A DNA stretch of 64,000 bases from Montifringilla adamsi (Eukaryota; Chordata; Aves; Passeriformes; Passeridae): NCBI GenBank assembly GCA_017590115.1, contig JAGGNK010006335.1, positions 679,553-743,552 of the forward strand, in the 5' to 3' direction. Each line of letters starts with the position of its first letter. Positions within the stretch are counted from its first letter, which is position 1. Positions 1 to 13,295 of this stretch are shown piece by piece. The position numbers and the translations under genes were made by a program. The notes under the pieces were generated by a model that ran no database searches, was not told the DNA's origin, and was given only the letters and a program-made list of their open reading frames with translations.

Positions 1-2031
1 GAAGGCATCTGACTTTTCATCAAGTAAATGAAAGCGAGACAAGCATCAAATTTCTCAAATACCTTTCAGTTCCAGTCAAACAAGTTAATTCTCCAAGCAT
101 ATCACAAAAATATGAGAACTGTAACCTGAAGATTGGAAGGTAGCAACTGCACACATTAGCACATTATCTGAAATTATCTTGAAAACAATGCTATTAATTT
201 ACATAGAGAATAATACCGATTTGAAATCTCTTTGGACTGTTCCAGAGCAGAGAAGACTGTTCTAACCCCAGAGAAGACAATCTCCCGTCACACCGAAGCA
301 GACTCATGACTAAGTCAACCACAAACACACACAGCTCCCCATGCTCAGTGTCTTCATCGCACTCAAGAACTTCTCTCTGAGCTGTGGCACAGTCCCTCCT
401 CCACTCACATTTCTCTCTCTTCACAGATGTAGCAGGAATATTTTCCATTTTTGCCAGTTCAACTAACCAGGCAAACTAGATGCTTGCAGTCATACTCTTG
501 CTAATGTTCAAAGTGTCCATAGACAATGTTGCAGCTTCAAGGAATTTACAAAAGCATTGGGGTTTTTATTGTGAATTCTGCCAATACAGGCATGCACTGC
601 CCTTTGCTATACTTTGTAAGAATACAGAGGGGGTTTTACCTTTTGTTTAATTCACATCTGCTGCTTCTAGCACCAACCTTAGCCCAGAATTGGTAAGAAA
701 TATGTTCACATAAATGGTGGGAGTGTCCTAGGGAGTTAATCCCTTAAGCTGACTATCCTGGTGTAGGAAAGACAATGTTTTTGAATGTAAGCATTAAATT
801 AGAGGTCCTACAAAAATAAATTTCATCTTTATCAGCCATTCCATAATCAGCATTATTCTTTAAATCATAACAGAATGACAATCTTCTGTTCAAGTTAGTT
901 ATGAAAGTTCTTTATGATTGCCAAACAAAACTCAACCTGATTAATTTCAGATACATAAACTTGAGAGAAGAGCCTTTAAAATGTTAACTGCATCCTTCTC
1001 CAGTAAATCTGCTGCTCTTGCTCAATGATTATTAAGGAACTTTTGTAAAGAATTCAGCACCAAAAAAATGTTCGGATTACTCCAATTTCTATTTTTTACT
1101 TTCCATCCCTTCTTCCTGGAAATAAAAGGAACAGCAACTCTCACCATCATGAGTCCAGGTTCAACTGACACCACTGAAATCTGGTAGCAAAAATAGCTAT
1201 CCAAAGCAATCAGTAACTGCCACCAGAATTTGAAGTCAATCTATTGTCATTTTTACCAATGGCATGTATATATTTATTTCCATATGGATTGATACACATG
1301 CATGCTCATTTCTGAGAACAGGTCCCCTACTGTGCATCCACAAGATTTATGTGGGTGAAACCTTTTACTTCATTTCAAGAAAGTTTATTCTATTTTAATA
1401 TACAAACAATGTAAATCAAGTGATTAAAATAACTTGAAAAAAGTGATTATTTTACAAGTACATTTAATGATGTCAATAATTTGTTTAGAGAAGGCAACTC
1501 CATCTTAACGCTTGTTTTTATGTTAATTATGGCAGAGTCCAGGAAAAGTTCTTAATTTTAGTATCAGAACATCATAAACAAGACTAGATTTGCAGTATTA
1601 AGCTAAGTCATTAGAGATAAACAAAAAAAAAGGAAGAAAGTTCAATATCTCCATCTGAATTGAAAAGTTCGATAGCTTAAAACACTAAACCTCTAAAACA
1701 AAGTCCACAAGCATTTTTGAAGAATAAAGGAAGACTCTTGTGCATTTTATGAACTTCAGCTGCCCTTTTTAAGATACATTTAAAAAAATTAGCAGAGAAA
1801 CAAATGGTAGACTTACTGGTGTTCAGAAAAAGGGCACTGAACAAGTCACACCACACAAAATAGTAAAACTGTAAAATCCATGTGAGGAAAACAATTCAAC
1901 AGAGAACCTTCAACAACCCATAAAAAAATACTGTGCATGTGTAATACGTAAGTACAACATATGATTTCATGCGCTTCATGTTTACAAACACTTAAATAGA
2001 AGCATCTGAAGAAAATATCTCTTTGCACTTA

Positions 2032-2584
2032 TGTGCTGGATTTGTCTGGGGCAGAGTTAATTTTCTTCACAGTGGCTAGAATGGGGCTGTGTTTTGGGTT
2101 AGCGCTGCACACAGGGCTGATAATATAGAGATGTTTTAGTTATTCTTGGAGCAGGGCTTACACACACTCAAGGCCTTTTCTGCTTTTCGTACTGCCATGC
2201 TGGGGTGGAATTTGTGGGAGGCTGAGAGGAGACACAGCCAGGACAGGCGACCCAAACTGGCCAAAGGGACATTCCAGACCATCGACATCCTGCTCAGTAT
2301 TTAAAGCTGGGCACAAGAAGGAGGAATGGGGAACATTTGGGGTGATGGCATTTGTCCTCCCAAGTCACTGTGAGGTGTGAGGAGGTCCTGCTGTCCTGGA
2401 GATGAGAAACACCTGCCTGCCCACGGGAAGCTGGGAATGACTTCTTCATTTTTCTCTCCCTGTGTGTTTGTGTGGGTTTTGCTTTCCACATTACACTGTC
2501 TTCCAATTCTCTGATCCCACAGGTGGGGCCGGCAGTGAGTGGCTGTGTGTGGTGCTTGGCAGCTGGCTGGGGTAAACCCCAACA
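2032..2584 (+). mobile_element. Solo LTR, avian ERVL-like
   Basis: About 553 bp running from TGTGCTGGATTTGTCTGGGG to GGGGTAAACCCCAACA, with TG and CA ends. It closely follows a common bird LTR that I recall with the same beginning, a TATA-like region (TATTTAAAGC at 2299-2308) before GGGCACAAGAAGGAGG, the CACCTGCCTGCCCA stretch and the closing GGCTGGGGTAAACCCC. No internal retroviral sequence lies beside it, so it is a solo LTR. I could not see a clear target-site duplication. The family name is from memory. Confidence 0.75.
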
Positions 2585-2845
2585 AACGGAGACAATGCGA
2601 ATGCAGTAGAATTAATAGAGTAAGAATATGAAAGCAAAATTTAGAAAGCTTTAAATAAATTGGATCACTAAACTAAAGCTATTTGCAATAGTTAAGAGGG
2701 TATAACTAGTGACAGCTATTTGCGAATTTCTATGTTTATCTAATGGCACACAGGTTCTGAGTCTTACTAAGACAGATCACTAGAAAATTCCCTGTGCTAT
2801 CTGTAGCTCACAGAACATCCTACCAAACTGTCCTGATCACGTGGG

Positions 2846-2905
2846 GACTATACTAAGTGACATATTCCCACTAGTCAGAGTGGGAATATGTCACTTAGTA
2901 TAGTC
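2846..2905. repeat. Perfect 26-bp inverted repeat, 8-bp spacer
   Basis: The left arm 2846-2871 (starting GACTATACTAAGTGAC) is the exact reverse complement of 2880-2905, with loop TAGTCAGA. It would fold into a long perfect stem in RNA or single-stranded DNA. It lies in DGKQ intron 3 and is not within a recognisable transposon. Confidence 0.95.
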
Positions 2906-3849
2906 ACTCCCACAGTTTGGCTCCATTATGCAACTCAACAGACAAAAGCAGAAACAGAAATACTGAGCCATTCTAAGTCTAAATGCCGTGATCAAAGAGG
3001 ATTGCTTCCCCTACACATACACAAAGAAAAATCATATTTAATAAGACATTATCGTTAACAAAACAGTGATTTTGGAAACAACTCAATTCCCTGAAGAATT
3101 GATTTTTCATTCATTAGACTTTTTTTTAAAGAGTTCAGAGGTAATATTCCTATAAAACAGTAAATTCTATTTAACCTCACAACTCAACTGAACAACTAAT
3201 AGACATTTAAGACAAGGGAGAATTGAAGAGCTGTCCTACATCAAAATCAGTCATGTACTCATGCCAACATGTATTTCAAATTAAAAAATTGGGTATTTGG
3301 GTGATTTCTTTAATTACTGTTTTTTTAGAGAATCCATTTCAGAACACTGAGAGCAGTACTATTTTGACAAACAATATTTTCAAATATCTTTCCATTGAAG
3401 GTACCTCATCCTCATTACAAGTAACAGATATCTGAGACGAGTAACACAGGAAATTCTACATTATTTTCTAGAAATACGCATACCTGATGATTCTCTGTAT
3501 CAAAAGTTTCCACTGGAAACAGAAATAAATTACTGCAACAGGACAAGTCTTTCACCAAAACAGCTCCTCATTCTTTGCCCATCTCAGGCAGGGATTCATT
3601 GCACACCACCACAGACTTGCTCAAAGTAAATTGGCGGAAAGACAAAAAGAGTGTACAGGTTTGACAAAATTTGCAGTTTATGGAAGGTGGTTGATTTATT
3701 ATTCCTCAGTTTGAAGTACACCTTTCCACAACCAATGAATGGATAATAAACAAACCAAAAATTTTTCAAGCACTCAAGGTATGCAGTGCAAGGAAACTGT
3801 AGGTTACTGGGTGGCACACAGATGGCCGTACAAGTAGGGTTTAAGTTAC

Positions 3850-3949
3850 CTTCACATCGAAAGGCAAGTGACTCCAAGGACTTCCTGCACACAGCGCAAA
3901 ACTTTCTTTTGTAAAGTCCTGGAGGCCCGAAACAGTGTGCAACTGGAAC
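3850..3949 (-). CDS. DGKQ: DGKQ exon 3 (first half of second C1 domain)
   Basis: A 100-nt exon. The acceptor is TTTGCTGGCAG before 3949 and the donor is GAAG|GTAACT (GT at 3849-3848). It reads VPVAHCFGPPGLYKRKFC, then AVCRKSLESLAFRCE plus one base. It starts in phase 0, continuing directly from APSLVR of exon 2, and ends in phase 1. It holds the first ligands of C1-2: H, then C after 12 residues, then C-x2-C, and C of RCE. The remaining ligands must come from exon 4. I found no fitting exon in 1-3847, so it should lie left of the window. Methionines upstream in the same open frame are intronic and are not starts. Confidence 0.93.
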
Positions 3950-6900
3950 CTGCCAGCAAAGAATGCATAAGACATCATCAATTTCAACTTCCAAAGTGTC
4001 AGTTAAAATTCATAGAAGCTGCTTTATCTTGTGACAACAGGGCAGTACATACAACATAAACTTAACTAAGGGCAAGAATAAATAGACAGATGAAACATCC
4101 TTTAAAAAGTAACTATACTTAGAAATATATGCTAAATACATAAATGTAACTTTTAAAAATTCTTGGGAATTAATATGTATTGTATATATTTTTAAGCTGA
4201 TTAGCTTCTTGATGATCCACAACAATATGAATCCAAAGGTTTTCTTTGGGATATACCTGTAATCTCAGCTGTTCTTCTAAGCATTCTTAATTGAATCAAG
4301 GACAATTAATGCGTAATTACTGCACAGGTGAACAAAATACCCTAAAGACATGCACAAGACAACTTTTAACATCTCAGTGCTGCCACAGTTCAGCGCTCTC
4401 CATTCGCCTTTCACTTCCTCTCCAAATATAGCCCGGCCACTGGTTGACCAAAGGGATTGGTTTGTCTCTTCCTGCCTTATCCAAAGCTTCAAAGCCTGAA
4501 TGATATCCAGCTCCTGAAGTACATCCAGACTGAGTTTCCACTTGACTGTAGGTTGAAAATGATAGACTACGATTTTCTCTTACAAGAGCTGCCTGTACCA
4601 ACAGTTTTGGCAAATGTGTTTCTTATTATTCACTTACCTTAAATCAGTTTTTTCTTGCTTAATTGATTTTATTAATTATTAATTCTTGATTAATAATGAA
4701 GATGGGAAGTGATAGTACCAAAGTAACAACAGATGAAGCAAAGTAAAGAATAAAAAACATACTTTAGCTTCATACATTTTCTAGAGACTACTGTTCCTAT
4801 AAGATGCACAGCTCTGCTAAAGTGACATTCACATTAGAAGGAAAGAACATAACTGCGTGTTTAAAGTCCTGGAATCCAAATGAGTTCCACAAAAGTTTGC
4901 CGGGATTTAGGTATTTAGTATTATGCATTTCACATGCCTTTCTTACTACAATGAAGTTTTACACATCAAGTTTATCTTGTGGTTGTATTTCTGATAAAAA
5001 CCGACCAACTATTATTTAGGTCCCAAATGAAATTAATCATTCCCGGTAAAACTTTGGAAATAAAGACTTCAGATACATGTAGTCACAGATAGCAGCTTTT
5101 CCTCTCAGATATACTGGTAAAACATCCTTCAATTATTTATCAGGTCTTGAATTCTTTTCCTTGTATATTGAGGTTTTCCTGAGAACTATTAGCAGCAAAT
5201 CTGACACGTACTGTGAACACAGAATTTGATGACCCAAGGAGTTGCTTCCAGTTAAAAGCATCGAATTCCCACAATAATTTTCTGTCTCAGAAAGTATGGG
5301 AACAGTTGCATCAAACAATCCTGTTATTCAAACATGAACCATGAAAGTAGTGAGATAAAGTTTTGCCAGATGCAACAACACAAGGAGAAAAGAACAATGC
5401 TGGAAGTTTAATAGAGAAAAATTAGTACGTCCCAAACTGCAAAGCATGTGGTTCCTCAGTGCTCCTCAGAATTAAGCTTTGGGAGATAAAAGAGGACAAA
5501 GAGAGGTATGAAATACGTTTGTGTTACTAAACATGAACAGGATAGTGCACAGCAGCTGACCAGTGAAACACAGTCACCAGCTCGCTGCCCCAGCAGACCA
5601 TGAGGAATCCTTGGTCCCTGACTGACCAGGAAACTGCCCACTCTGATATCATGCTCCCCACAAAACTGGGCTGGCAGCCAGCCTACAAAAAAGACTCCAT
5701 ATCAGTATCTCCAATACGATATATAACAGCATTGCGTCCAAAAGCTTCAAGGTTTAACTTGATGTACAAGTTGGGGATTAAAAAACACAGCCAAACCATT
5801 CTTTTCAGGTCCATACCCTACTCCTACCAGCCCAAACTGAAATTTCATTCTCTGCAGCCCTCCATCTCTGACAAAGTTCATAGCTGGCTTACATAATTTT
5901 TTTAAAAATCAGAATACTCAAGCCACATAATGTATGTTTACAAAAAGAATATATATCCTTGGTGGGGATAAATCATCCTGGAAAGCCTAAGAAGCTTTAA
6001 TCAAACTATTAAGATAAATTTAAGGCCCAGATTAAGTTTAAGGCTCATAATCCCTGCCCACCCTGCTACTTCTTCAAGAGAAGGAAGAAACAAACCTCTC
6101 TGTACAGTGACATACAAGTTACCTGGGCTCAGCTGTTGTGGAGGTAAAGTGCCAGAGCTGCAGCTCACTCTAGCCGCTCCAAGAAAAAAAAAGTCTGCTG
6201 GGAGAAGGCCACTTGCACAAACTTCATCCTGCACAATGAATTCAAGTGCAAAAAGTTGGCAAGAAGTGGCTATGTGAGCACAACCTGACCCAGACACTGC
6301 AACTGCGAGGTGTACTGAAAAGCCCTGGTGGGATTTCTTCAGGCAAGCTTTTCTGTATATCCCAACCTGTCTTCAGTTTTCAAGTGTCATCTTTTAAGTG
6401 CCCTACCCCTGCCACAGCCTCAAGCACCATGCAGCCACCCAAGAGAGAAGAATTCAGATGCAGGGCAGGCCTCCTTTAGCCCCAGGGTTTGAACAAACTG
6501 CTCTGGACACCCAGCATAAGCATCCAACCCCCTCAACAACCCACATTTCAAACACAGGTGACTTTTTCCGGCCATGAGTCTGGCTATTTTATTTAAGTCT
6601 AACTTAGAAATGCAGGTTGTTCATTATTGTCACAGAGCGGTTCTGCTAAAAAAAAAAAGAACATGTGGAAAACAGTGTTTATTTTCTGAAAAATTGTGAG
6701 AAAGGACTTTGACAGAAGGTGAACTTATGCAGGGTCTGACTGTACTTATCTAGAATACTCGAGAGAAGGAGACCAAGTCTAAATTCTTCAGCTGTTCAGA
6801 CCATGGTGATAATTATCTGAAGTCTCAAGTCACTGTCAAACATGAGGGAACAACTTGTCATTGAAATGTTAAGGGAGGGTGGAGAAGGGGAAAAGAAAGG

Positions 6901-7142
6901 GGAAAAAAGTTGCTTTAATTTCTTTCTTACAAATCAAGCCAAAGAAACTTTATCATGAGTGGTCTTTCTAACATGCTTTGGAAGATGACAGGTATAAAAG
7001 TAATGTAGAGCCTGATGGAAAATGGGATGGGAGTAAGATGGAAACAAAGAAAAGGTAAAAGAGCGAGTACAACATAACAAATGCATCAATTACATAATGT
7101 TTCTCCCAACACATTTTGGTTGCTGAACAAGTTCCAAGCACC

Positions 7143-7206
7143 ATATATATATGTGTGTGTGTATATATATACATATATATATATATACACACATATATAT
7201 ATATTT
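7143..7206. repeat. TA/TG dinucleotide microsatellite
   Basis: Alternating blocks of (AT)n, (GT)n, (AT)n and (AC)n, partly self-complementary. The Tyr/Ile/Cys/Val-repeat ORFs on both strands across it are products of the repeat. Confidence 0.95.
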
Positions 7207-9967
7207 GAAACTCAGACAAGAAAAGCCAGTGAGACACCATCAAAGAATACAGAACATTACATGTTATTACCTAGTTTATATCCACCTCCGTAAGTACAGC
7301 AAAGTACAGAAGCATAAGGTGGCCTACAGCGAAAATGTTAATAATTCATGAGAGTTTAAAACTGCTTTTCCAATCCATCTACTTAAATTACCTTATGAAA
7401 ACCACAAAAATCGATTTCCACAGAAAAATACAGAAAATTTCTTCTAGTAATACCATTAAATGACATCTAAGTGCCCTTACAATATTGATCAGAAGCATAT
7501 CAACAGAAAGTATAATGGTAGCACTCCAGTATGATCTCCAGAATGACTCTGCACTCAGGGACAAGATACTCCTAGTTCCTGTTCTATTTCCTGCCATCTG
7601 TTAAGGAATGCAAAGCATTAGAGAATGTAATACAGATCTGCAAATGTTTCCTATCAGCCTGTAATAAATTTTGACCCTACAGAAACCTAAGATTCTAACT
7701 CCTTCAGTCCAATGTGTGGAAGTGCATAGCAGTTCTGCATTAACAAAAAAAACCCAACAAACCAAACCATCAACAAACTGCTTTTAAAATGCACACTTAG
7801 GAAGAAAAACAAAGTATAGAATTGCTTTCTTTTGATAGTGCCTTTTAAACTGTTCCTCATCCTGAAATGTCACAGGATATCAAGAAAGTGACCAACAGTA
7901 TATAATGAACTCAAGTACTCTTCCACTAAAGTGAGTCACTTTGTACAGAGTGGCCCAGCTACCCTCCAGACCCTCTGATTTGTGTATAGAGTCAGGCCAG
8001 GCTGTCTGACCGGTCTGCAGCCTTCAGGATGCCGCAGCAGCAGGGGAGAAAATGCAGCTCCAGGAAGGCCTGTTTTTCACCCAGCAGCAACTTCTCTTCT
8101 ACCAGCTCAGGCAGAAGAAAGCTTCATCTTGCATCACGAGGCAAAGACTTCCAGGTGCAAAGGGCAATGAGAAAAATACAGATGTATCAAATGCCAGTGT
8201 GGCAGCTGCTGTCATGGGCAGTCTCAAAAAGGAACTACCTACTAAAAACTTTTCCTAGGCCTACATCCAGATATTATTTTGCCCATGCATCTCCTTCTCC
8301 ATCACATCAGGCTGACTTGCACTTGGCATGACTTCGTAAAAAATACCGGAGAGATTAAGAAACCAGGCTGGCAGGACCTAAGGTAGTGTGGGGCTGAACA
8401 GCTTCGAAGGAAAGGGTAGACAGAAAGGAGGATTCTAAAACTCTCAACAATAGCCTCCAAGGGTTAAGTAAAAGGAATTTAAGTTAAGATCACTAGCTTG
8501 CAGTTCAAAAACACTGTTGCACTTTAAGGATAAGCACAAGCAGCTTGGAAGCAACCATCTTCATCAGACACCCACAAGGGCAGTCACACAGGGTCATTCT
8601 CAAAGACTGCTCTAACATAAGGCCGAAAAAATTTCCTGGTAAAAACTAAAATGGTGTTTCTGAAACAAAAACATGTATGGATGTTTAAGTGTAGAAGCAC
8701 TCCCCTAGCTAAAGTTTCTGAGGTTCACTCCAATACTGTAAACCTTTGCTCTAGGGAGGCAGATATGGTGAACACACCTCACTCCACCCCATGACTGTTC
8801 TGTCCAGGCCTAGACTATGCCCTCTCTGAGAGAAGCCAACAACTCTGTGATACAACTTTTGCCCTTATTGATATCTATTCAATTACTTCCTTATAACTCA
8901 GTAATCGAATAGCACTTTGATTTGTTTAAAACCTCTTATTTAGTAGCAAAATATTTCTGCAACTTGAATACACTGTGTGCTAACGTCCTCTGTTACTCTG
9001 GCATTTTAGGGACAATGCCTATCAACTACTCTTCACTTGTGTTCAAACTGATGTTCGTGTTCTGATCACCTGATTTATTGGCTGGTGTTTAAAGGCAATG
9101 TAAGTATGCATTCTATATGGTACTCTGAAACAAATTAAGAACACAAAGCTAAATGGTGTCTCAACACATAATAGGACAGGAGAGACAAAAATCAAATACT
9201 TAATTATCAAAATTTTAATTGGGGCTAATGCAAGGGAATGATGCACACATCTATATGCTATCCCACTGTTTCCAGGATTATTTTTCTTCCATCCTGCAGA
9301 TCTCTGTGACATGACATTTGGCCTTATACACTCCAAGGTCTCAAGGACCCTTTGCAATGGATAATGCACCCCATGCTATTTCAAACGAGAATGACATGAT
9401 ACTTCTACTCAAAAGTAAGACTTGTGTAAAAGCTTTCCACTGCAATTAAAGAGTTGCTTAGCCTAGTATTTTTTGTACTGTAAAGAAAAAATAACATGCA
9501 AAAATCACTCACTCCTTGCTTTTATTGCTACCGAGGAAATCAACATCTATGTCCTCTTACCAAGACAAAGATTAAGAATTAAAACAAACACAGTGCCATT
9601 CCATAATGCTTCTGAAACTGAAGAGTCACTGATACAGCTGCAGAGCTCATCTGGGAGTTCAGACCAAGTTTGAAGAGAGCATAATAAACTCTCCTGAGTT
9701 TGCAAACTAGGAGGAGCTAGCCCTTCCTTCCCTTAAGCTCTGAGGTTCCCCTTCAGGGAGAAAAGGGAGAAAACCTTGGTGCAGTGCCAAGATTACCAGC
9801 AAGCAGTTTAAACCCTCATTTGGATTCTAAATTATGCCATGTGACTATCTCCAAGCAATTGCCTTGCTGAAGCAACACAAGCATGGGTCAAGTGTTGGGG
9901 AACTGGAGAGAGACCTTCTTGAGATAAGGTGGTCAGTGCTACCCAGCAAGGGACCAGGTAAAATCAC

Positions 9968-10265
9968 GGCTTGGGTTGGAAGGGAGCCCTTTAAAGGTCA
10001 CCTAGTCCAAATTTCCATGCAGTGAGCAAGAACGCCTTTAACTAGATCAGGTTACTCAGAGCCCTGTCCAACCTGGTCTTGAAGACATCCAGGGATGGGG
10101 CATCTACCACCTCTCTGAGCAGCATGTGACAGTATTTCACCACCCTTATTGTAAAAATGTTTTCCTTAAATCTGGTCAGAATGCATCCCCTTTTAGGTTA
10201 AAACCATTACCCCTCATCCCATTACTATGGGCCCCCCCAGAAAGATCTACTTTCAGATCGTTTTT
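9968..10265 (-). mobile_element. CR1 LINE 3' fragment
   Basis: The plus strand reads the reverse complement of a CR1 3' end: GGCTTGGGTTGGAAGGGAGC, then CACCTAGTCCAAATTTCC, CAACCTGGTCTTGAAGACAT and CCAGGGATGGGGCATCTACC. These are standard landmarks of the bird CR1 3' region. It is 5'-truncated at about 10265, as is usual for CR1. Confidence 0.88.
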
Positions 10266-13215
10266 ACTGACCCAAATAATCATGCTGCACATGGCTGAAC
10301 ACAGCATCCAGAGGGAGAAACTCAGGTCAGCAGAGAATTACAAGAGCAGGGACCCCTGCAAGCACCACAGCCTTCCCATTCCTTACCCCAGCCCATGAAT
10401 GCAGCAGCTTTCCTTAGAAAGGGAAGTTTTATTTTTAGAACACAAAGATTCAGAAGCTGATAACCTAGACTAGCATTTTTCCATTCTAGACAACCTGGCT
10501 TTAAGAATAACAGCACACAACAAAGTCTCGTGAGTAGACTTCAAAACCTTCTTAAAATGGAAATGTTTAGAAACCATTAGAGCAATGCAACAACACACCA
10601 ACAAGGAAAAATAAGCATAGCGAATGCTGAACATCACTAAACTATTCTTCATGTGGTCTCATTTTAATTTAGTTTTCCAAGAACAGTTATATACAAAATA
10701 CACACACACTTCTAAAAAGCTGTAATACAGCTTCAATTCCAACCTAACAAGGGAAAACAAAATTTCACTTTTCACCCCCAAAAACGTTTTGTTTTTACTG
10801 TTATTTTGTTTTGTGTTGGTGTTTGGGTGTGGCTTATTTTTTTGTCCTCCTTTTCTTCCCTTTTTTTAAAAAAATGTATACTGCAAAGTAGGTAAATACT
10901 TATGGGAACGTAGGAAAGAGAGAGTTTGAATTTGAAAAAGTTGCTGAGACCTTACCATTGGAACAAATCATATGCCCTGCAAACTTTTCAAAAGATTGAT
11001 CCACAAAGGCTTGTTTAGAAACATCATGACCTGGATCCACTCTGGAATACTAAATGCAGGTGACAATGATTTACAATAGAGAAAAAAATTCATAGGACAG
11101 CCTTAAGAATGATCTGAGGCTGGATGCAGTTGTGGCATGCTTGTGACTCTGAGGGCCTTTACTTGACCCTGAGAAGGAAACCCTACTGTCAGGAATAAAA
11201 GTTTCCACCAAACATCTGCTGAAAAATTATTCTCTGATGGGTTGACTTAGTATCAAATGACACACATTCTGATGAGCTTTAACAATTGCCATCTTCCCTA
11301 GATGAAATCCAGGCAAGCAAAAAAAAAAGTCTCATCTCTGTAATACACTGAATATTGACATAGCTGAAAGAACTATCAGAAAAAAAATCCCACCAGTGTT
11401 CCCTCCTACGTCAGACCTTTTAATAAATAAATAATCTGAAAGGAGAGATTAAGAAAATAAACTTTCCACAAATTGTATAAATGGCTGTCATTTGTTTTTC
11501 ACTCTGTTATATTTTTTACGCAAATGCCAAGTCTGGTATTTGCTTTGACAGAGCCTGCATGCAAAACGACGTCTCCCATATGGCAGCCTTCACTTGTACA
11601 GCTGATCAGGATTAATGCAACTTGGATGACCACGTCAAGGAGGACATGACTGTCCAGAACGAACAGTACAATCCACAGTTTTCAAAATAAAATCATTACA
11701 GCTCAAGACAGAAAGCACAGAGGACTCTTGGAACTAAACACAGCAACACTGAACTGCAAACACTGGCAACGCCACCAAATAACTATCCTCGCTGTGCAGT
11801 ACAATTTGTGTTTATTGTTTACAGATAAATCACAAGATAAAAATTTTGGGGCAGATAGATTACAGGGACTGACAAGAGAGAAAAAAATTACACTGACGTC
11901 TATAACTGATGCAAATGGGAACATTAGAAAGTTTAAATTGAGGATTTTTACCATATAAAAGCAAAGGAACAAATACTATTTTGAACAATGAATTAAATTT
12001 AGAGCAAATCCAGAAAAGAAGCCATCATAAGTGTTTACAACACCCACACTCTGAATTAAATTACTATTTTCCAGTTGGATTTTTGCCATCCCCCTAAAGG
12101 CCTTGTAGATACCTATATAATCTGACTCACTATTCCTTTTGCTACAATGCCTGATTGCCAACATACTGAAACAGCAGAAGATGCTAATTCTCAGTAAAAG
12201 CACTTCTCACTACCTACATGTCCCTTTATCATGGGTTCTAAGACTTACAGCAGTTTTCTTGCTGCTTCACTGGCAAATTTCTAGGTATCAGACACCTTTT
12301 TGACACCTCGCAAGATGAAAGGTATGTAAGGAAAGAGGAAAAGCAAAAAAGAGAAGAAGCAAAGCTTTGCGTTGGCACAGCCTAGCAGCTTTATCACCTA
12401 GATAAAGCATATTGAAGAAAAACAAATGGATAATTTCTCTTTATCCAATCCCTGTAACTCAGATTGCATACTGCTTTCAAACTTCCACATCTCACCCCCT
12501 AGACAGACTTCCACAACAAAAGAAACTGGTAAAATTTTGTGTGACAGAAGGAAGAGAATCAGCTCCCCTTCACAGGTCTACACAAGGGATTCCCATAAAT
12601 GTGCTTTGAGTCAGCAAGGTCTGTAAAGAACATGACTGATTTTACAGCCATGTCTCATTCGACTTTTGTCTGCGGCTCCTTAAGGTATTTGTAGTGTTTT
12701 ACTACTTCTCTAGTAAATTTCTCATGTCCTTCTCCCCTTCTGTTCCTCTTCTGTCATCCCTTCCCAAGTGGATAACACACTTAGTTTTCTCTTCAGTTTA
12801 GCTTCTTAGTACCTTAGTCGCATCCTTTTATATTCTGTAAAGTTGATTCATGTTTCACACCCTTTGAATCAATCTCTTACACATAAAGTCTTGTGGGAGA
12901 AGGTCACAAGCCATCTGAAAGCAAGTACTTTATTGTGAAACTTCCAGGTAATGACACACAGTAAGAGCATCTAGTAACATTTAAAGAATGCAAATAACTG
13001 GTCTTCAAAGGCAGAGTATCTACAGTTGCTCATAGCAGACTTCTCAAAGGAAGTGTAGCTTTGCCTGTGAGCAGCTATAAAAGCTTCTGTGATGACTAAT
13101 ACAATTTTTGCATTATGATATGAAAAAACCCACTGCTACTATGGCATTATGTTAATTAGTGATAAATGTGTGGTACTACCCCAAGAAGGAGACAAGCCAG
13201 TGTCTCTTTACTCAC

Positions 13216-13295
13216 CCTTACAAGGCTGGGAGCAATACAGGAGCATGGTATCTTGACATTCTTGAGGCACTTTTCGTGAGACATGAAGTTGCAAA
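13216..13295 (-). CDS. DGKQ: DGKQ exon 2 (second half of first C1 domain)
   Basis: An 80-nt exon. The acceptor is TTATTTCCACAG (AG at 13297-13296) and the donor is AAGG|GTGAGT (GT at 13215-13214). With the phase-1 base from exon 1 it encodes V then CNFMSHEKCLKNVKIPC, then SCIAPSLVR, ending in phase 0. Joined to exon 1 it completes a C1 finger with spacing H-x12-C-x2-C-x11-C-x2-C-x4-H-x2-C-x7-C. The short x11 loop, compared with x13-14 in PKC, is as I know it from DGK theta. All zinc ligands are present. The identification rests on reading frame, splice phases and motif agreement with the neighbouring exons. Confidence 0.93.

Larger units (their letters stand above)
1..3849 (-). other. DGKQ: DGKQ intron 3, partial
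   Basis: Everything left of the exon 3 donor. It holds a solo LTR (2032-2584) and a 26-bp perfect inverted repeat (2846-2905). I looked for exon 4 (rest of C1-2, a Cys/His-rich linker and C1-3) on the minus strand and found no match, so it is expected to lie beyond base 1. Confidence 0.7.
3950..13215 (-). other. DGKQ: DGKQ intron 2 (about 9.3 kb)
   Basis: Bounded by the exon 2 donor and exon 3 acceptor. It contains a TA/TG microsatellite at 7143-7206 and a minus-strand CR1 3' end at about 9968-10265. The rest shows no coding, RNA-gene or clear repeat signal that I can recognise. Confidence 0.8.

Noticed and set aside
194..448. Minus-strand frame with CEWRRDC, as a possible DGKQ third C1 exon
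   Set aside because: Only a short resemblance to the RCEWCG motif. The surrounding Cys/His spacing does not fit a C1 finger, and the expected end of C1-2 is not seen before it.
4374..4613. 79-codon minus-strand frame inside DGKQ intron 2
   Set aside because: Exons 2 and 3 join directly in phase and protein sequence, leaving no room for an extra exon. No match to a known domain.
7081..7351. Frames across the TA/TG microsatellite
   Set aside because: Repeat-derived Tyr/Ile/Cys/Val strings on both strands.
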